64,000 nucleotides of DNA. Source: Streptomyces sp. ICC1 (GTDB taxonomy: Bacteria > Actinomycetota > Actinomycetes > Streptomycetales > Streptomycetaceae). The DNA is taken from NCBI RefSeq assembly GCF_003287935.1, contig NZ_CP030287.1, forward strand, positions 1,922,001-1,986,000. Direction: 5' to 3'. The notes below the pieces were generated by a model. That model saw only the letters and a list, made by a program, of their open reading frames with translations. It did no database searches and had not been told where the DNA came from. Shown here one piece after another: positions 55,837 to 64,000 of the stretch. Within the stretch, counting starts at the first letter, position 1. Every line of letters begins with the position of its first letter. A program made the position numbers and the translations under genes.

Positions 55837-56379
55837 TCACCCGTAGGTGTCGCCGGGGCCCTTGCTGCCCGGGGCCCGCAACGGGCCGTACCGCTTCGGC
55901 CCGCCGCCCGGACCGTGCACCTTGATCATCCGGACCGTGCCCTGCCCCAGGTCCCCGTTGAGCCGCGCCACCAGCTGCGGGGCCAGCAGTTTGAGCTGCG
56001 CCGCCCAGGCCGAGGAGTCGCAGCGCACGACCAGCTCGTGGTCCTCGTACCGGTCCGGCACGCAGTGCGCCGCGATGTCCGGGCCGACGATCTCCGGCCA
56101 GCGCTCCATCACGCCCGCCACCGCCATCGGCATCTCCCAGCCGCGCTCCGTGCGCAGCCGGTCCAGCGCCGCCATCAGCGGCATCGGGTCCCGGCCGTCC
56201 GCGCGGGCGCCCGAGCGCAGGCCCGGCTGCTGCTGGCGCTTCCTGCCCGTCGCCGCGTTGCCCCGGGCGCGCGCCTGCTCCCGCGCCGCCGCCAGCGCCT
56301 GGCGCGCCAGGTCCACGCCCGAGGGCTCGGGGGCCTTGCGCACGGGCTCCTGGCCGCCGTCCCGCGTCGTATCGCTCAC
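55837..56379 (-). CDS. dciA: DciA/DUF721 family protein
   Basis: 180 residues. The N-terminal disordered part (KRQQQ) precedes the DUF721 core [52 protein letters not shown] (landmarks WPEIVG and SSAWAAQL). DciA loads the replicative helicase DnaB in bacteria lacking DnaC. ATG at 56379 overlaps the recF stop (ATGA). The gene order dnaA-dnaN-gnd-recF-dciA-gyrB is conserved in streptomycetes. Confidence 0.88.
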   Translation of the reverse strand: MSDTTRDGGQEPVRKAPEPSGVDLARQALAAAREQARARGNAATGRKRQQQPGLRSGARADGRDPMPLMAALDRLRTERGWEMPMAVAGVMERWPEIVGPDIAAHCVPDRYEDHELVVRCDSSAWAAQLKLLAPQLVARLNGDLGQGTVRMIKVHGPGGGPKRYGPLRAPGSKGPGDTYG

Positions 56380-57512
56380 AGCCGCGTCACCTCGCCTCCG
56401 GACACCGCGAACCGCGTCCCGACCAGCACTCCCGGGACGTCGTCGTCGACCGCCGCCGTCACCAGCACCTGCTCGCCCGGCGCCACCAGCTCCGCCAGCC
56501 GCTCCCGGCGCCGCGTGTCCAGCTCCGCGAACACGTCGTCGAGGATCAGCACCGGCTCGCTGCCCTCCGAGCGCAGCAGCTCGTAGGAGGCCAGCCGCAG
56601 CGCCAGGGCGTACGACCAGGACTCGCCGTGGCTCGCGTACCCCTTGGCCGGCAGCTCGCCCAGGCGCAGCACCAGGTCGTCGCGGTGCGGGCCCACCAGG
56701 GTCACGCCGCGCTCGATCTCCTGCTTGCGCACCTCGACCAGCGCGGCGAGGAGCACCTCGTACAGCGCCTCGCGGGTGCGCGCCTCACCCCGGTCCACGG
56801 CCTCGCCGGCGGAGGCCTTGTAGGTCAGGGCGAGCGGGCCGCCGCCGGGCGCGAGCTGCTCGTACGCCTTGTCGGCGAGCGGAAGGAGCGTCGCGATCAG
56901 GTCGAGGCGCTGGGCGAGCAGTTCGGCGCCCACGCGCGCCAGGTGCTGGTCCCACACGTCGAGGGTGGACAGGTCCATCGAGCGGCCGCCGTGCCGGCGG
57001 GCCATCGCCGCGGACTTCAGCAGGGTGTTGCGCTGCTTGAGCACCCGCTCGTAGTCCGAGCGGACCGCCGCCATGCGCGGGGAGCGCGCGGTCACGAGCT
57101 CGTCGAGGAAACGGCGCCGCTCCCCCGGGTCGCCCTTCACCAGGGCCAGGTCCTCGGGCGCGAACAGCACCGTCCGGACGATGCCCAGCACGTCCCGGGG
57201 CCTGACCTGCGAGGACCTGTTGATCCTGGCCCGGTTCGCGCGGCCCGGGTTGAGCTCCAGCTCCACCAGCTGCTGCCGCTCGCCCTGGATCACGGCGCCC
57301 CTGATGACGGCCCGCTCCGCGCCCATGCGCACGAGCGGGGCGTCCGAGGAGACGCGGTGGCTGCCGAGGGTCGCGAGGTAGCCGATGGCCTCGACGAGAT
57401 TGGTCTTGCCCTGGCCGTTGGGGCCCACGAAAGCCGTGACGCCCGGGTCGAGGGGAACCTCGGCCCGGGCGTACGAGCGGAAGTCGGCCAGCGAGAGATG
57501 CGAAACGTGCAT
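56376..57512 (-). CDS. recF: DNA replication/repair protein RecF
   Basis: 378 residues. SMC-like ATPase: Walker [25 protein letters not shown] (GQGKTN), the signature region, and Walker [19 protein letters not shown]. It binds gapped DNA and helps load RecA in the RecFOR pathway. ATG at 57512. Translationally coupled to dciA. Confidence 0.97.
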   Translation of the reverse strand: MHVSHLSLADFRSYARAEVPLDPGVTAFVGPNGQGKTNLVEAIGYLATLGSHRVSSDAPLVRMGAERAVIRGAVIQGERQQLVELELNPGRANRARINRSSQVRPRDVLGIVRTVLFAPEDLALVKGDPGERRRFLDELVTARSPRMAAVRSDYERVLKQRNTLLKSAAMARRHGGRSMDLSTLDVWDQHLARVGAELLAQRLDLIATLLPLADKAYEQLAPGGGPLALTYKASAGEAVDRGEARTREALYEVLLAALVEVRKQEIERGVTLVGPHRDDLVLRLGELPAKGYASHGESWSYALALRLASYELLRSEGSEPVLILDDVFAELDTRRRERLAELVAPGEQVLVTAAVDDDVPGVLVGTRFAVSGGEVTRL

Positions 57513-57609
57513 GACGGCGCCGACCTCCCCCGGCTTCCTGCTGCTGTGCTCTGCTCTGCTCCGCTCCGCTCTGTGGAGCTGTGGAGCTGCGGAGCTCTGG
57601 TGCGGTGTG

Positions 57610-57655
57610 CTGATCCACAGACCTGTGGATCAGCGCACCGGGTTGTGGATTACTT
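57610..57655. promoter_or_regulatory. DnaA-box-like palindrome between gnd and recF
   Basis: CTGATCCACAG (57610-57620) and CTGTGGATCAG (57623-57633) are perfect inverted arms, each holding the ATCCACA half of a DnaA box, followed by TTGTGGATT at about 57643-57651. It lies in the 137-bp gap before recF. It may act as terminator for gnd, as DnaA-binding control of recF, or both. Confidence 0.45.
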
Positions 57656-58525
57656 CTTCTCGACCGCGTGGCCGCCGAACTGGTTGCGCAGCGCGGCGAT
57701 CATCTTCATCTGCGGGGAGTCGTCCTGGCGGGACGCGAAGCGCGCGAAGAGCGAGGCGGTGATCGCCGGCAGCGGGACGGCGTTGTCGATCGCCGCCTCG
57801 ACCGTCCAGCGGCCCTCGCCCGAGTCCTGCGCGAACCCGCGCAGCTGCTGCAGGTGCTCGTCCTCGTCCAGCGCGTTCACGGCCAGGTCCAGCAGCCAGG
57901 AACGGATGACCGTGCCCTCCTGCCAGGACCGGAACACCTCGCGGACGTCGGTGACCGAGTCGACCTTCTCCAGGAGCTCCCAGCCCTCGGCGTAGGCCTG
58001 CATCATGGCGTACTCGATGCCGTTGTGGACCATCTTCGCGAAGTGGCCGGCGCCGACCTTGCCGGCGTGCACGGCGCCGAACTCGCCCTCGGGCTTGAGG
58101 GCGTCGAAGACCGGCTGGACGGCCGCGACGTGCTCCTTGTCGCCGCCGTACATCAGCGCGTAGCCGTTCTCCAGGCCCCACACGCCGCCGGAGACTCCGC
58201 AGTCCACGAAGCCGATGCCCTTGGCCGCCAGCTCCTCGGCGTGCTTCTCGTCGTCGGTCCAGCGCGAGTTGCCGCCGTCGACGACGATGTCGCCGGGCGA
58301 GAGCAGTTCGCCGAGCTCGTCGACGGTGGACTGGGTCGCGGCGCCCGCCGGGACCATCACCCACACCACGCGGGGGGCCTGCAGGCTGTCCACAAGTTCC
58401 GACAGGCTGTGGACATCCGCGAGGTCCGGGTTGCGGTCGTATCCGATGACGGTGTGGCCGGCGCGGCGGATGCGCTCGCGCATGTTGCCGCCCATCTTGC
58501 CGAGACCGACGAGACCAAGCTCCAT
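57650..58525 (-). CDS. gnd: 6-phosphogluconate dehydrogenase (decarboxylating), short form
   Basis: 291 residues. NAD(P)-binding GLVGLGKMGGNMRERIRRAGH at the N-terminus (GLGKMG), VDGGNSRW, the substrate segment CGVSGGVWGLENG, and GHFAKMVHNGIEYAMMQ with the catalytic Lys. This short (~300 aa) class is the NAD-preferring type. It makes ribulose-5-phosphate from 6-phosphogluconate. Its location between dnaN and recF is a streptomycete hallmark. Confidence 0.95.
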   Translation of the reverse strand: MELGLVGLGKMGGNMRERIRRAGHTVIGYDRNPDLADVHSLSELVDSLQAPRVVWVMVPAGAATQSTVDELGELLSPGDIVVDGGNSRWTDDEKHAEELAAKGIGFVDCGVSGGVWGLENGYALMYGGDKEHVAAVQPVFDALKPEGEFGAVHAGKVGAGHFAKMVHNGIEYAMMQAYAEGWELLEKVDSVTDVREVFRSWQEGTVIRSWLLDLAVNALDEDEHLQQLRGFAQDSGEGRWTVEAAIDNAVPLPAITASLFARFASRQDDSPQMKMIAALRNQFGGHAVEKK

Positions 58526-58690
58526 CAGGTGGTTCCTTAAGCGTTGTGGCCGTCTGTACCGGGGTGGCCCCCGCTGCCCGGGGACATCCCCCCGCCGAGC
58601 CTACGCCGGGGCGCCGTCCCCGGCCCCACGGGCGCTCCGGGCGGCCGCGCAGAGCGGCGTACGGGGCCGTCGGCGGGGTCTGTGGACGCC

Positions 58691-58727
58691 GTCGGGCCCG
58701 GCCCCGCGGAGCAGGACCGGGCCCGAC
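58691..58727 (-). terminator. hairpin terminator of dnaN
   Basis: Perfect 11-bp arms GTCGGGCCCGG (58691-58701) and CCGGGCCCGAC (58717-58727), 15-nt loop, 10 bp past the dnaN stop. Confidence 0.7.
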
Positions 58728-58736
58728 GGGACGGAC

Positions 58737-59867
58737 TCAGCCGGAGAGGCGGACCGGCATGATCAGGTACTTGTACGCCTCGTCCGCCTCGGCGTCGACC
58801 GCGGGGCGGCCGCTGAGCAGCGCCGGCTTGGTGGACGTCGTGAAGCTCAGCTGGGCGGCGGGAGAGTCGATCGCGCTCAGGCCGTCCAGCAGGAAGGTCG
58901 GGTTGAAGGCGATCGAGATGTCGTCGCCCTCCAGCTTCGCGTCGACGCGCTCCACAGCCTGTGCGTCGTCGGAGGAGCCGGCCTCCAGGATCAGCACGCC
59001 CTGCTCGAAGCTGAGGCGGACCGGGGTGTTGCGCTCGGCGACGAGGGCCACGCGCTTGACCGCCTCGACGAACGGGGCGGTCTCGATCACGGCGACGGAG
59101 TTGAACTCGGTCGGGAAGAGCGTGCGGTACTTCGGCAGGTCGCCCTCGAGGAGGCGGGTGGTGGTGCGGCGGCCGGCGCCCTCGAAGCCGATGAGGCCCT
59201 CGCCCTGGCCGGAGCCGGACAGCGCGATGGTGACCGTGTCGCCGCTGGTGAGCGCCTTGGCGGTGTCCAGGAGCGTCTTGGCGGGGACCAGGGCCACCGC
59301 GGAGGCCTCCGGGTCCTCGGGCTTCCACAGGAACTCGCGGACCGCGAAGCGGTAGCGGTCGGTGGAGGCGAGGGTGACGCGGTCGCCCTCGATCTCGATG
59401 CGGACACCGGTCAGCACGGGCAGCGTGTCGTCGCGGCCGGCGGCGATGGCGACCTGGGCGGCGGCGGAGGCGAAGACCTCGCCGGGCACGGTGCCGGTCG
59501 CGGTCGGCATCGTCGGCAGCGCCGGGTATTCCTCCACAGGCAGGGTGTGGAGTGTGAACCGGGAGGAGCCGCAGACCACGGTCGCCCGTACACCGTCTGT
59601 GGAAATCTCCACCGGGCGGTTGGGCAGGGCGCGGCAGATGTCGGCGAGCAGCCGGCCGGAGACCAGGACGATGCCGTCCTCCTCGACGTCCGCCTCGACG
59701 GAGACGCGGGCCGAAACCTCGTAGTCGAAGCCGGAGAGGGACAGCTTGCCCTCCTCGGCCTTCAGCAGCAGGCCCGCGAGAACGGGCACCGGCGGCCGGG
59801 CCGGGAGGCTACGGGCAGCCCAGGCCACCGCCTCCGCGAGTACGTCGCGCTCCACCCGGATCTTCAC
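58737..59867 (-). CDS. dnaN: DNA polymerase III beta sliding clamp
   Basis: 376 residues. Three clamp domains; landmarks KIRVERDVLAEAVAWAARSLPARP at the start, SRFTLHTLPVEEYPALP (domain 2 entry) and the C-terminal YLIMPVRL, the polymerase-binding end. It encircles DNA as a dimer and tethers Pol III. GTG at 59867 with AGGAGG nine bases upstream. Confidence 0.97.
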   Translation of the reverse strand: MKIRVERDVLAEAVAWAARSLPARPPVPVLAGLLLKAEEGKLSLSGFDYEVSARVSVEADVEEDGIVLVSGRLLADICRALPNRPVEISTDGVRATVVCGSSRFTLHTLPVEEYPALPTMPTATGTVPGEVFASAAAQVAIAAGRDDTLPVLTGVRIEIEGDRVTLASTDRYRFAVREFLWKPEDPEASAVALVPAKTLLDTAKALTSGDTVTIALSGSGQGEGLIGFEGAGRRTTTRLLEGDLPKYRTLFPTEFNSVAVIETAPFVEAVKRVALVAERNTPVRLSFEQGVLILEAGSSDDAQAVERVDAKLEGDDISIAFNPTFLLDGLSAIDSPAAQLSFTTSTKPALLSGRPAVDAEADEAYKYLIMPVRLSG

Positions 59868-60019
59868 CGGAAACCGCCTCCTGCTGTTGCTCGCTCGTCT
59901 GCCGGCCTTCGTCGTCGGCTCGTCGATGCCTCGACCGATGCCGGGGACCAGTCTGACGTACGGCGCCGACAGTCGTCGCTGCTGGCGGTCAAGTCGGGAG
60001 CGAGGTGTCGGGGAGGGCG

Positions 60020-60610
60020 ATCCACCGAGTTGTGCACAGGTCCTGCTTGAAAACCGAAACCGGGCTAACTCTCTATGGGGGTAGTAGTAGGGCCTGTGGA
60101 AACGGTGCATAACAGTGTTTTTGCAGGTCAGGCCGTGTTTTTTATCCCCACACCCTGTGGGTGGAGCCGGTGGAAAACCGGGGGTGTCTGTGGAGAACAA
60201 AAAGTTCTGCACAGGCCATCCCCAGATGACCCCGACTACTCCACAGGTGCGTCCCCAGGTTTCCCCCAGTACTCCACAGCCCAAACGTCGACTTCGGTGT
60301 GACCGCTTTCACTCGGGGCGGTGACAGGGGGCTCCGGGTTGCCGAACAGTGGACAACGCTGTGGGGAAGTCATCTGATCCTGTGCACAGCACCCGGGAAG
60401 CTGTGGACCGCCGGTGGACAACGCGGTGGACGGAGCTGTGGATGAAAATTCTGTCCACAGCCTGTGGATAGTCGTTGCGCACAAATCCACAGGGGTCTGA
60501 CCAGCCCTGATGGTGCCTCACGCCTGGGGCCTGTGGACAGCCTTGTGGGTGGATCCGTCCGTCCCCACCCTGTGGACGGAAGAAAGTCGGCCAATCTGTG
60601 GATGAGTTGC
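60020..60610. other. oriC: chromosomal replication origin oriC
   Basis: The 879-bp dnaN-dnaA gap (59868-60746) is packed with DnaA boxes related to TTGTCCACA. Those I can place: 60030, 60095, 60189, 60205, 60237, 60270, 60348, 60360, 60381, 60402, 60413, 60437, 60451, 60463, 60483, 60532, 60571 and 60597, in both orientations. TTGTCCAC-type members at 60348-60356 and 60413-60421 are one base from consensus. Streptomyces origins have about 19 such boxes in two groups and no clear AT-rich 13-mers; the most AT-rich part is about 60090-60210. 60611-60746 holds nothing recognisable. Confidence 0.93.
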
Positions 60611-60746
60611 TCCATTGGGGGCGTATTCGAACAGATCGGGGGCGCACGCACGACGAAGGGCGCCCCCGAAGTGACCCGGGAGCGCCCTGAGAAAGCGTTT
60701 GAGGAGGCCTCGGCGACGCCCGTACGGCCCTCGATGCGCGTCGGAG

Positions 60747-62558
60747 TCAGCCGTTCTTGATGCGGTTGGTGAGCTCCGTGACCTGGTTGTAGATGGAGCG
60801 CCGCTCCGCCATCAGAGCGCGGATCTTGCGGTCCGCGTGCATGACCGTGGTGTGGTCGCGGCCGCCGAACTGCGCCCCGATCTTCGGCAGGGAGAGGTCC
60901 GTGAGCTCCCGGCACAGGTACATGGCGATCTGCCGGGCGGTGACGAGCACGCGGCTGCGCGAGGAGCCGCACAGGTCGTCCACGGTGAGCCCGAAGTAGT
61001 CCGCGGTGGCGGCCATGATGTCCGTCGCGGTGATCTCGGGCGCGCTGTCCTCGCCGCCGGGGATCAGGTTCTTCAGGACGTCCTCGGTCAGGCCGAGGTC
61101 GACCGGCTGCCGGTTCAGGCTCGCGAAGGCCGTGACCCGGATCAGCGCCCCCTCCAGCTCGCGGATGTTGCGCGAGATGCGGGAGGCGATGAACTCCAGC
61201 ACCTCCGGCGGGGCGTTGAGCTGCTCCTGGACGGCCTTCTTGCGCAGGATCGCGATGCGGGTCTCCAGCTCGGGCGGCTGGACGTCGGTGATCAGGCCCC
61301 ACTCGAAGCGGTTGCGGAGCCGGTCCTCCAGGGTGACGAGCTGCTTGGGCGGCCGGTCGGAGGAGAGCACGATCTGCTTGTTGGCGTTGTGGAGCGTGTT
61401 GAAGGTGTGGAAGAACTCCTCCTGCGTCGACTCCTTGCTCGCCAGGAACTGGATGTCGTCGACGAGCAGGATGTCCATCTCGCGGTAGCGCTTGCGGAAG
61501 GCGTCGCCCTTGCCGTCGCGGATCGAGTTGATGAACTCGTTGGTGAACTCCTCGGAGCTCACGTACCGCACCCGGGTGCCGGGGTAGAGGCTCCGCGCGT
61601 AGTGCCCGATGGCGTGCAGCAGGTGCGTCTTGCCCAGACCCGACTCCCCGTAGATGAAGAGGGGGTTGTACGCCTTCGCCGGCGCCTCGGCGACGGCCAC
61701 CGCGGCGGCGTGCGCGAAGCGGTTGGAGGCGCCGATGACGAAGGTGTCGAAGAGGTACTTGGGGTTCAGCCGGGCCGTCGGCTCGAGCGGGCCCGAGGTG
61801 GAGCCGCCGGACGGGGCCGAGGGCGCGGGCCGGCTGGGCGCCTGGCGCGCGGGCTGCTGCTCGTAGCCGCCCTGCTGCTCGTACTGGCGGGACTGGCGCT
61901 GCTGCTGGCCGTCATAGCCCTGCTGCTCGTACTTCTGCTGCTCGTAGGAGCCCTGGTCATAGGAGGAGGGCTCGGGCTGCTGGAGGTAGCCCGGCTGCGG
62001 GGAGGCGTACGGATCGCGGTCGGGGAAGCCGCCGAGGCGGGGCTGCTGCCAGCCGTAGTCGTCCTGCTGGCCGCCGCGGGGCCAGGCGCCGGGCTCGGGG
62101 CGCGGCTGCTGGTAGTCCGGGTAGGCGGGGCGGGCGTTCGGGAGCTGGTCGTCGCCGGGGCCCGTGTGGCCCGTGTGACCGGTGTGGCCCCCCGGCCCGG
62201 TGTGGCCTCCGGGGCGCTGGCTTCCGTACGGCTCGTAGGCGTCGCGCGCGGAGGGAGCGGACGGGGCCTGGGGCGCGGGCTCGCCGGCGGAATCGTCCAC
62301 GGTGATGGCGATCCGGATGGGGCGGCCGCACTCGCGGCTGAGCGCGTCGCTGATGAGGGGGGCGAGGCGGCCCTCGAGGACGCGCTTGCCGTATTCGTTG
62401 GGGACGGCGAGCAGAGCGGTGTCGGCGACGAGGGCGAGCGGCTGGCAGCGCTCGACCCACTGCTTGTCCTTGGGCTCGATGCTGTTCTGTCCCTCCCCGA
62501 GGAGCTTCTCGAGCACCCTTGGCCACACTGCGGCAAGATCGGCAGGTACGTCAGCCAC
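60747..62558 (-). CDS. dnaA: chromosomal replication initiator protein DnaA
   Basis: 603 residues. Domain I ~1-85, a long Gln/Pro/Gly-rich domain II (~90-265, with [16 protein letters not shown] and QQ runs) that makes streptomycete DnaA large, AAA+ domain III with [18 protein letters not shown] and [15 protein letters not shown], and the DNA-binding domain IV with [15 protein letters not shown]. It binds the boxes at oriC and unwinds it. GTG at 62558. Confidence 0.98.
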   Translation of the reverse strand: MADVPADLAAVWPRVLEKLLGEGQNSIEPKDKQWVERCQPLALVADTALLAVPNEYGKRVLEGRLAPLISDALSRECGRPIRIAITVDDSAGEPAPQAPSAPSARDAYEPYGSQRPGGHTGPGGHTGHTGHTGPGDDQLPNARPAYPDYQQPRPEPGAWPRGGQQDDYGWQQPRLGGFPDRDPYASPQPGYLQQPEPSSYDQGSYEQQKYEQQGYDGQQQRQSRQYEQQGGYEQQPARQAPSRPAPSAPSGGSTSGPLEPTARLNPKYLFDTFVIGASNRFAHAAAVAVAEAPAKAYNPLFIYGESGLGKTHLLHAIGHYARSLYPGTRVRYVSSEEFTNEFINSIRDGKGDAFRKRYREMDILLVDDIQFLASKESTQEEFFHTFNTLHNANKQIVLSSDRPPKQLVTLEDRLRNRFEWGLITDVQPPELETRIAILRKKAVQEQLNAPPEVLEFIASRISRNIRELEGALIRVTAFASLNRQPVDLGLTEDVLKNLIPGGEDSAPEITATDIMAATADYFGLTVDDLCGSSRSRVLVTARQIAMYLCRELTDLSLPKIGAQFGGRDHTTVMHADRKIRALMAERRSIYNQVTELTNRIKNG

Positions 62559-62917
62559 AGAGCACGCTCTCTCAGAGGGGGTCCCACGAATGTGTGGTTC
62601 TTTGGGACGGTCGGGACAAAAAATCCGGGGTCAGGCAACGGTAGTCAGGCCGACGGGTACGGTTCAAGTCGTTGTCCACAGCCTGTGCACAGTGTGGGGC
62701 ACCGCAGCCTCGGTTTGACCGGATGGCGTAGCCGCGCGTACCGTAACGAGGTCGAGTTGTCGATGGCTGCTGCCGCCTGCCTACCGATGGGCGAAGATCA
62801 CTGGTCGTGATCGTTTTGCGGTGCCACTCGGGCGAACACGCGAGTTTTCTCCTCGTGGGCGCACGGTGACAGCCAGGCGATGTCCCGCCTAAACGATTTA
62901 TTCTCTGGAGCCCTCGA
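62559..62917. other. 359-bp dnaA-rpmH divergent promoter region
   Basis: Contains the dnaA promoter (see next entry) and, toward rpmH, TTGTCG (62757) about 19 bp before TACCGA, a possible rpmH promoter. Downstream of it the rpmH leader has CTGGAG as ribosome site. No gene or RNA is recognised. Confidence 0.6.
62638..62680 (-). promoter_or_regulatory. dnaA promoter with consensus DnaA box
   Basis: On the minus strand TTGAAC (62667-62662), 18-bp spacer, TACCGT (62643-62638). A perfect DnaA box TTGTCCACA (62672-62680) lies 4 bp upstream of the -35, and a further TGTGCACA at 62684. This arrangement fits the autoregulation of dnaA. Confidence 0.7.
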
Positions 62918-63055
62918 GTGAGCAAGCGCACCTTCCAGCCGAACAACCGCCGTCGTGCCAAGACCCACGGCTTCCGTCTCCGGATGCGTACCCGTGCCGG
63001 TCGCGCGATCCTCGCGAACCGTCGTGGCAAGGGCCGCAGCGCCCTCTCCGCGTAA
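62918..63055 (+). CDS. rpmH: 50S ribosomal protein L34
   Basis: 45 residues from GTG at 62918 (GGAG upstream) to TAA at 63055. [18 protein letters not shown] and [18 protein letters not shown] are the invariant L34 sequence. Located divergent from dnaA and before rnpA, the universal bacterial order. Confidence 0.98.
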   Translation: MSKRTFQPNNRRRAKTHGFRLRMRTRAGRAILANRRGKGRSALSA

Positions 63056-63077
63056 CTGACGGGCGGATCGTGACGTC

Positions 63078-63452
63078 GTGCTGTCTCCCGAAAATCGGCT
63101 GAGGCGGCGCGAGGACTTCGCGAGCGCGGTACGTCGAGGTCGTCGGGCTGGTCGCCCGCTCCTCGTCGTCCACCTACGTACAAGCGGTGCAACGGACCCG
63201 CACGAGCCGGGGGAGATCGATCCCTCGACGCGTGCGGGTTTCGTCGTCAGCAAGGCTGTCGGCGGCGCCGTCGTACGCACCCGGGTCAAGCGCCGGTTGC
63301 GCCATCTCATCCGCGATCGGCTGTCCGGGTTGCCCGAAGGTAGCCTGGTGGTGGTACGGGCTCTGCCCGGAGCGGGTGATGCCGGTTACGACGACCTGGC
63401 CCGGGACCTTGATGCCGCACTGCTGCGGCTCTCGGGAGGCGAGGCTCGATGA
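63078..63452 (+). CDS. rnpA: ribonuclease P protein component
   Basis: 124 residues. [24 protein letters not shown] opens the protein (read in part), and the RNR motif region is [16 protein letters not shown]. It binds RNase P RNA for tRNA 5' maturation. GTG at 63078; stop overlaps yidD. Confidence 0.95.
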   Translation: MLSPENRLRRREDFASAVRRGRRAGRPLLVVHLRTSGATDPHEPGEIDPSTRAGFVVSKAVGGAVVRTRVKRRLRHLIRDRLSGLPEGSLVVVRALPGAGDAGYDDLARDLDAALLRLSGGEAR

Positions 63453-63730
63453 AGTACCCGCTGCTCGCATTGATCAAGCTGTACCAGTGGACCATCAGTC
63501 CGCTGCTCGGGCCGGTGTGCCGCTACTACCCCTCGTGTTCGCACTACGGGTACACGGCCATCGACCGGCATGGTGCGGTGAAGGGGACGGCTCTGACCGC
63601 CTGGCGGATCCTGCGGTGCAATCCGTGGTCCCCGGGTGGCGTGGACCACGTCCCACCCCGGAAACGCCCGCGTTGGCACGAGCAGCTGCGCAGTGCGTTG
63701 CGTAGATCTCGCAATGCTCAAGGAGCCTGA
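63449..63730 (+). CDS. yidD: membrane protein insertion efficiency factor YidD
   Basis: 93 residues. [32 protein letters not shown] (landmark [11 protein letters not shown]) and [17 protein letters not shown] are the YidD signature with its three conserved cysteines. An amphipathic membrane-associated helper of YidC. ATGA overlap with rnpA. Confidence 0.95.
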   Translation: MKYPLLALIKLYQWTISPLLGPVCRYYPSCSHYGYTAIDRHGAVKGTALTAWRILRCNPWSPGGVDHVPPRKRPRWHEQLRSALRRSRNAQGA

Positions 63731-63733
63731 TTA

Positions 63734-64000
63734 GTGGACACGATTGCCAGTTTTTTCAGCTTTATTACCACGCCTGTCTCGTGGATCATCGTCCAGTTCC
63801 ACAAGGTGTACGGCGCCATGTTCGGCGCGGACAGTGGTTGGGCCTGGGGCCTGTCCATCGTCTCCCTGGTGATCTTGATCCGCATCTGCCTGATCCCGCT
63901 CTTCGTGAAGCAGATCAAGGCGACGCGCGGCATGCAGGCGATCCAGCCGAAGATGAAGGCGATCCAGGAGCGCTACAAGAACGACAAGCAGCGCCAGTCC
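63734..64000 (+). CDS. yidC: membrane protein insertase YidC, N-terminal part (runs off window)
   Basis: The first 89 codons are present. GTG at 63734 with AGGAG upstream. Helix 1 ([22 protein letters not shown]) and helix 2 ([26 protein letters not shown]) are the start of the insertase core; the C-terminal part continues right of the window. Confidence 0.95.
   Translation, partial: MDTIASFFSFITTPVSWIIVQFHKVYGAMFGADSGWAWGLSIVSLVILIRICLIPLFVKQIKATRGMQAIQPKMKAIQERYKNDKQRQS

Overview
The window comes from a high-GC actinomycete, almost certainly a Streptomyces or close relative. Coding is very GC-rich with GTG and TTG starts. The right end has the order typical of the centre of a Streptomyces linear chromosome: yidC-yidD-rnpA-rpmH / dnaA-oriC-dnaN-gnd-recF-dciA-gyrB-gyrA-DUF3566-tRNA-Ile. 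Genes left of oriC are mainly on the minus strand and rpmH onward are on the plus strand, so the core replication genes are transcribed away from the origin.

Layout. 1-8.7 kb: a truncated cytochrome P450, an acyl-CoA dehydrogenase, a decayed luciferase-like monooxygenase, a small sugar-phosphate locus (class II aldolase, SIS isomerase, divergent DeoR regulator), an MBL hydrolase, a LysR regulator and kbl. 8.7-17 kb: a secreted PIG-L deacetylase, a GH18 chitinase with a recognisable chitin-response operator, an APH-fold kinase, and an HTH/MFS pair. 17-30 kb: an accessory patchwork of small hypotheticals, acetyltransferases, a barstar-domain protein, two or three truncated genes, a 137/140-bp direct repeat flanking a 1.1-kb module, an HTH/membrane-protein pair with a double operator, and a 161-bp MITE with terminal inverted repeats and a CTAG target duplication. 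31-35 kb: a stand-alone MurE ligase, and a flavin monooxygenase with a divergent TetR regulator that share two copies of one 15-bp palindrome.

35-42 kb is the most interesting region. Six compactly spaced minus-strand genes (substrate-binding lipoprotein, FecCD permease, ATPase, DUF364, PduX-like GHMP kinase, CysK/SbnA-fold PLP enzyme) diverge from an EntS-like MFS exporter. The shared promoter region carries a Zur-type palindrome. The architecture suggests a zinc-responsive system that makes, exports and re-imports a small amino-acid-derived metal ligand without NRPS genes. That function is inferred, not demonstrated.

42-50 kb: a DUF5937/ArsR regulator with a divergent MFS transporter, a secreted alpha/beta hydrolase, an unusual exported protein containing a fragment of the tRNA-modification enzyme TsaC/Sua5, a large cell-surface protein, DLW-39 and tRNA-Ile. 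50-64 kb: the replication core, with an origin of about 0.6 kb packed with DnaA boxes between dnaN and dnaA.
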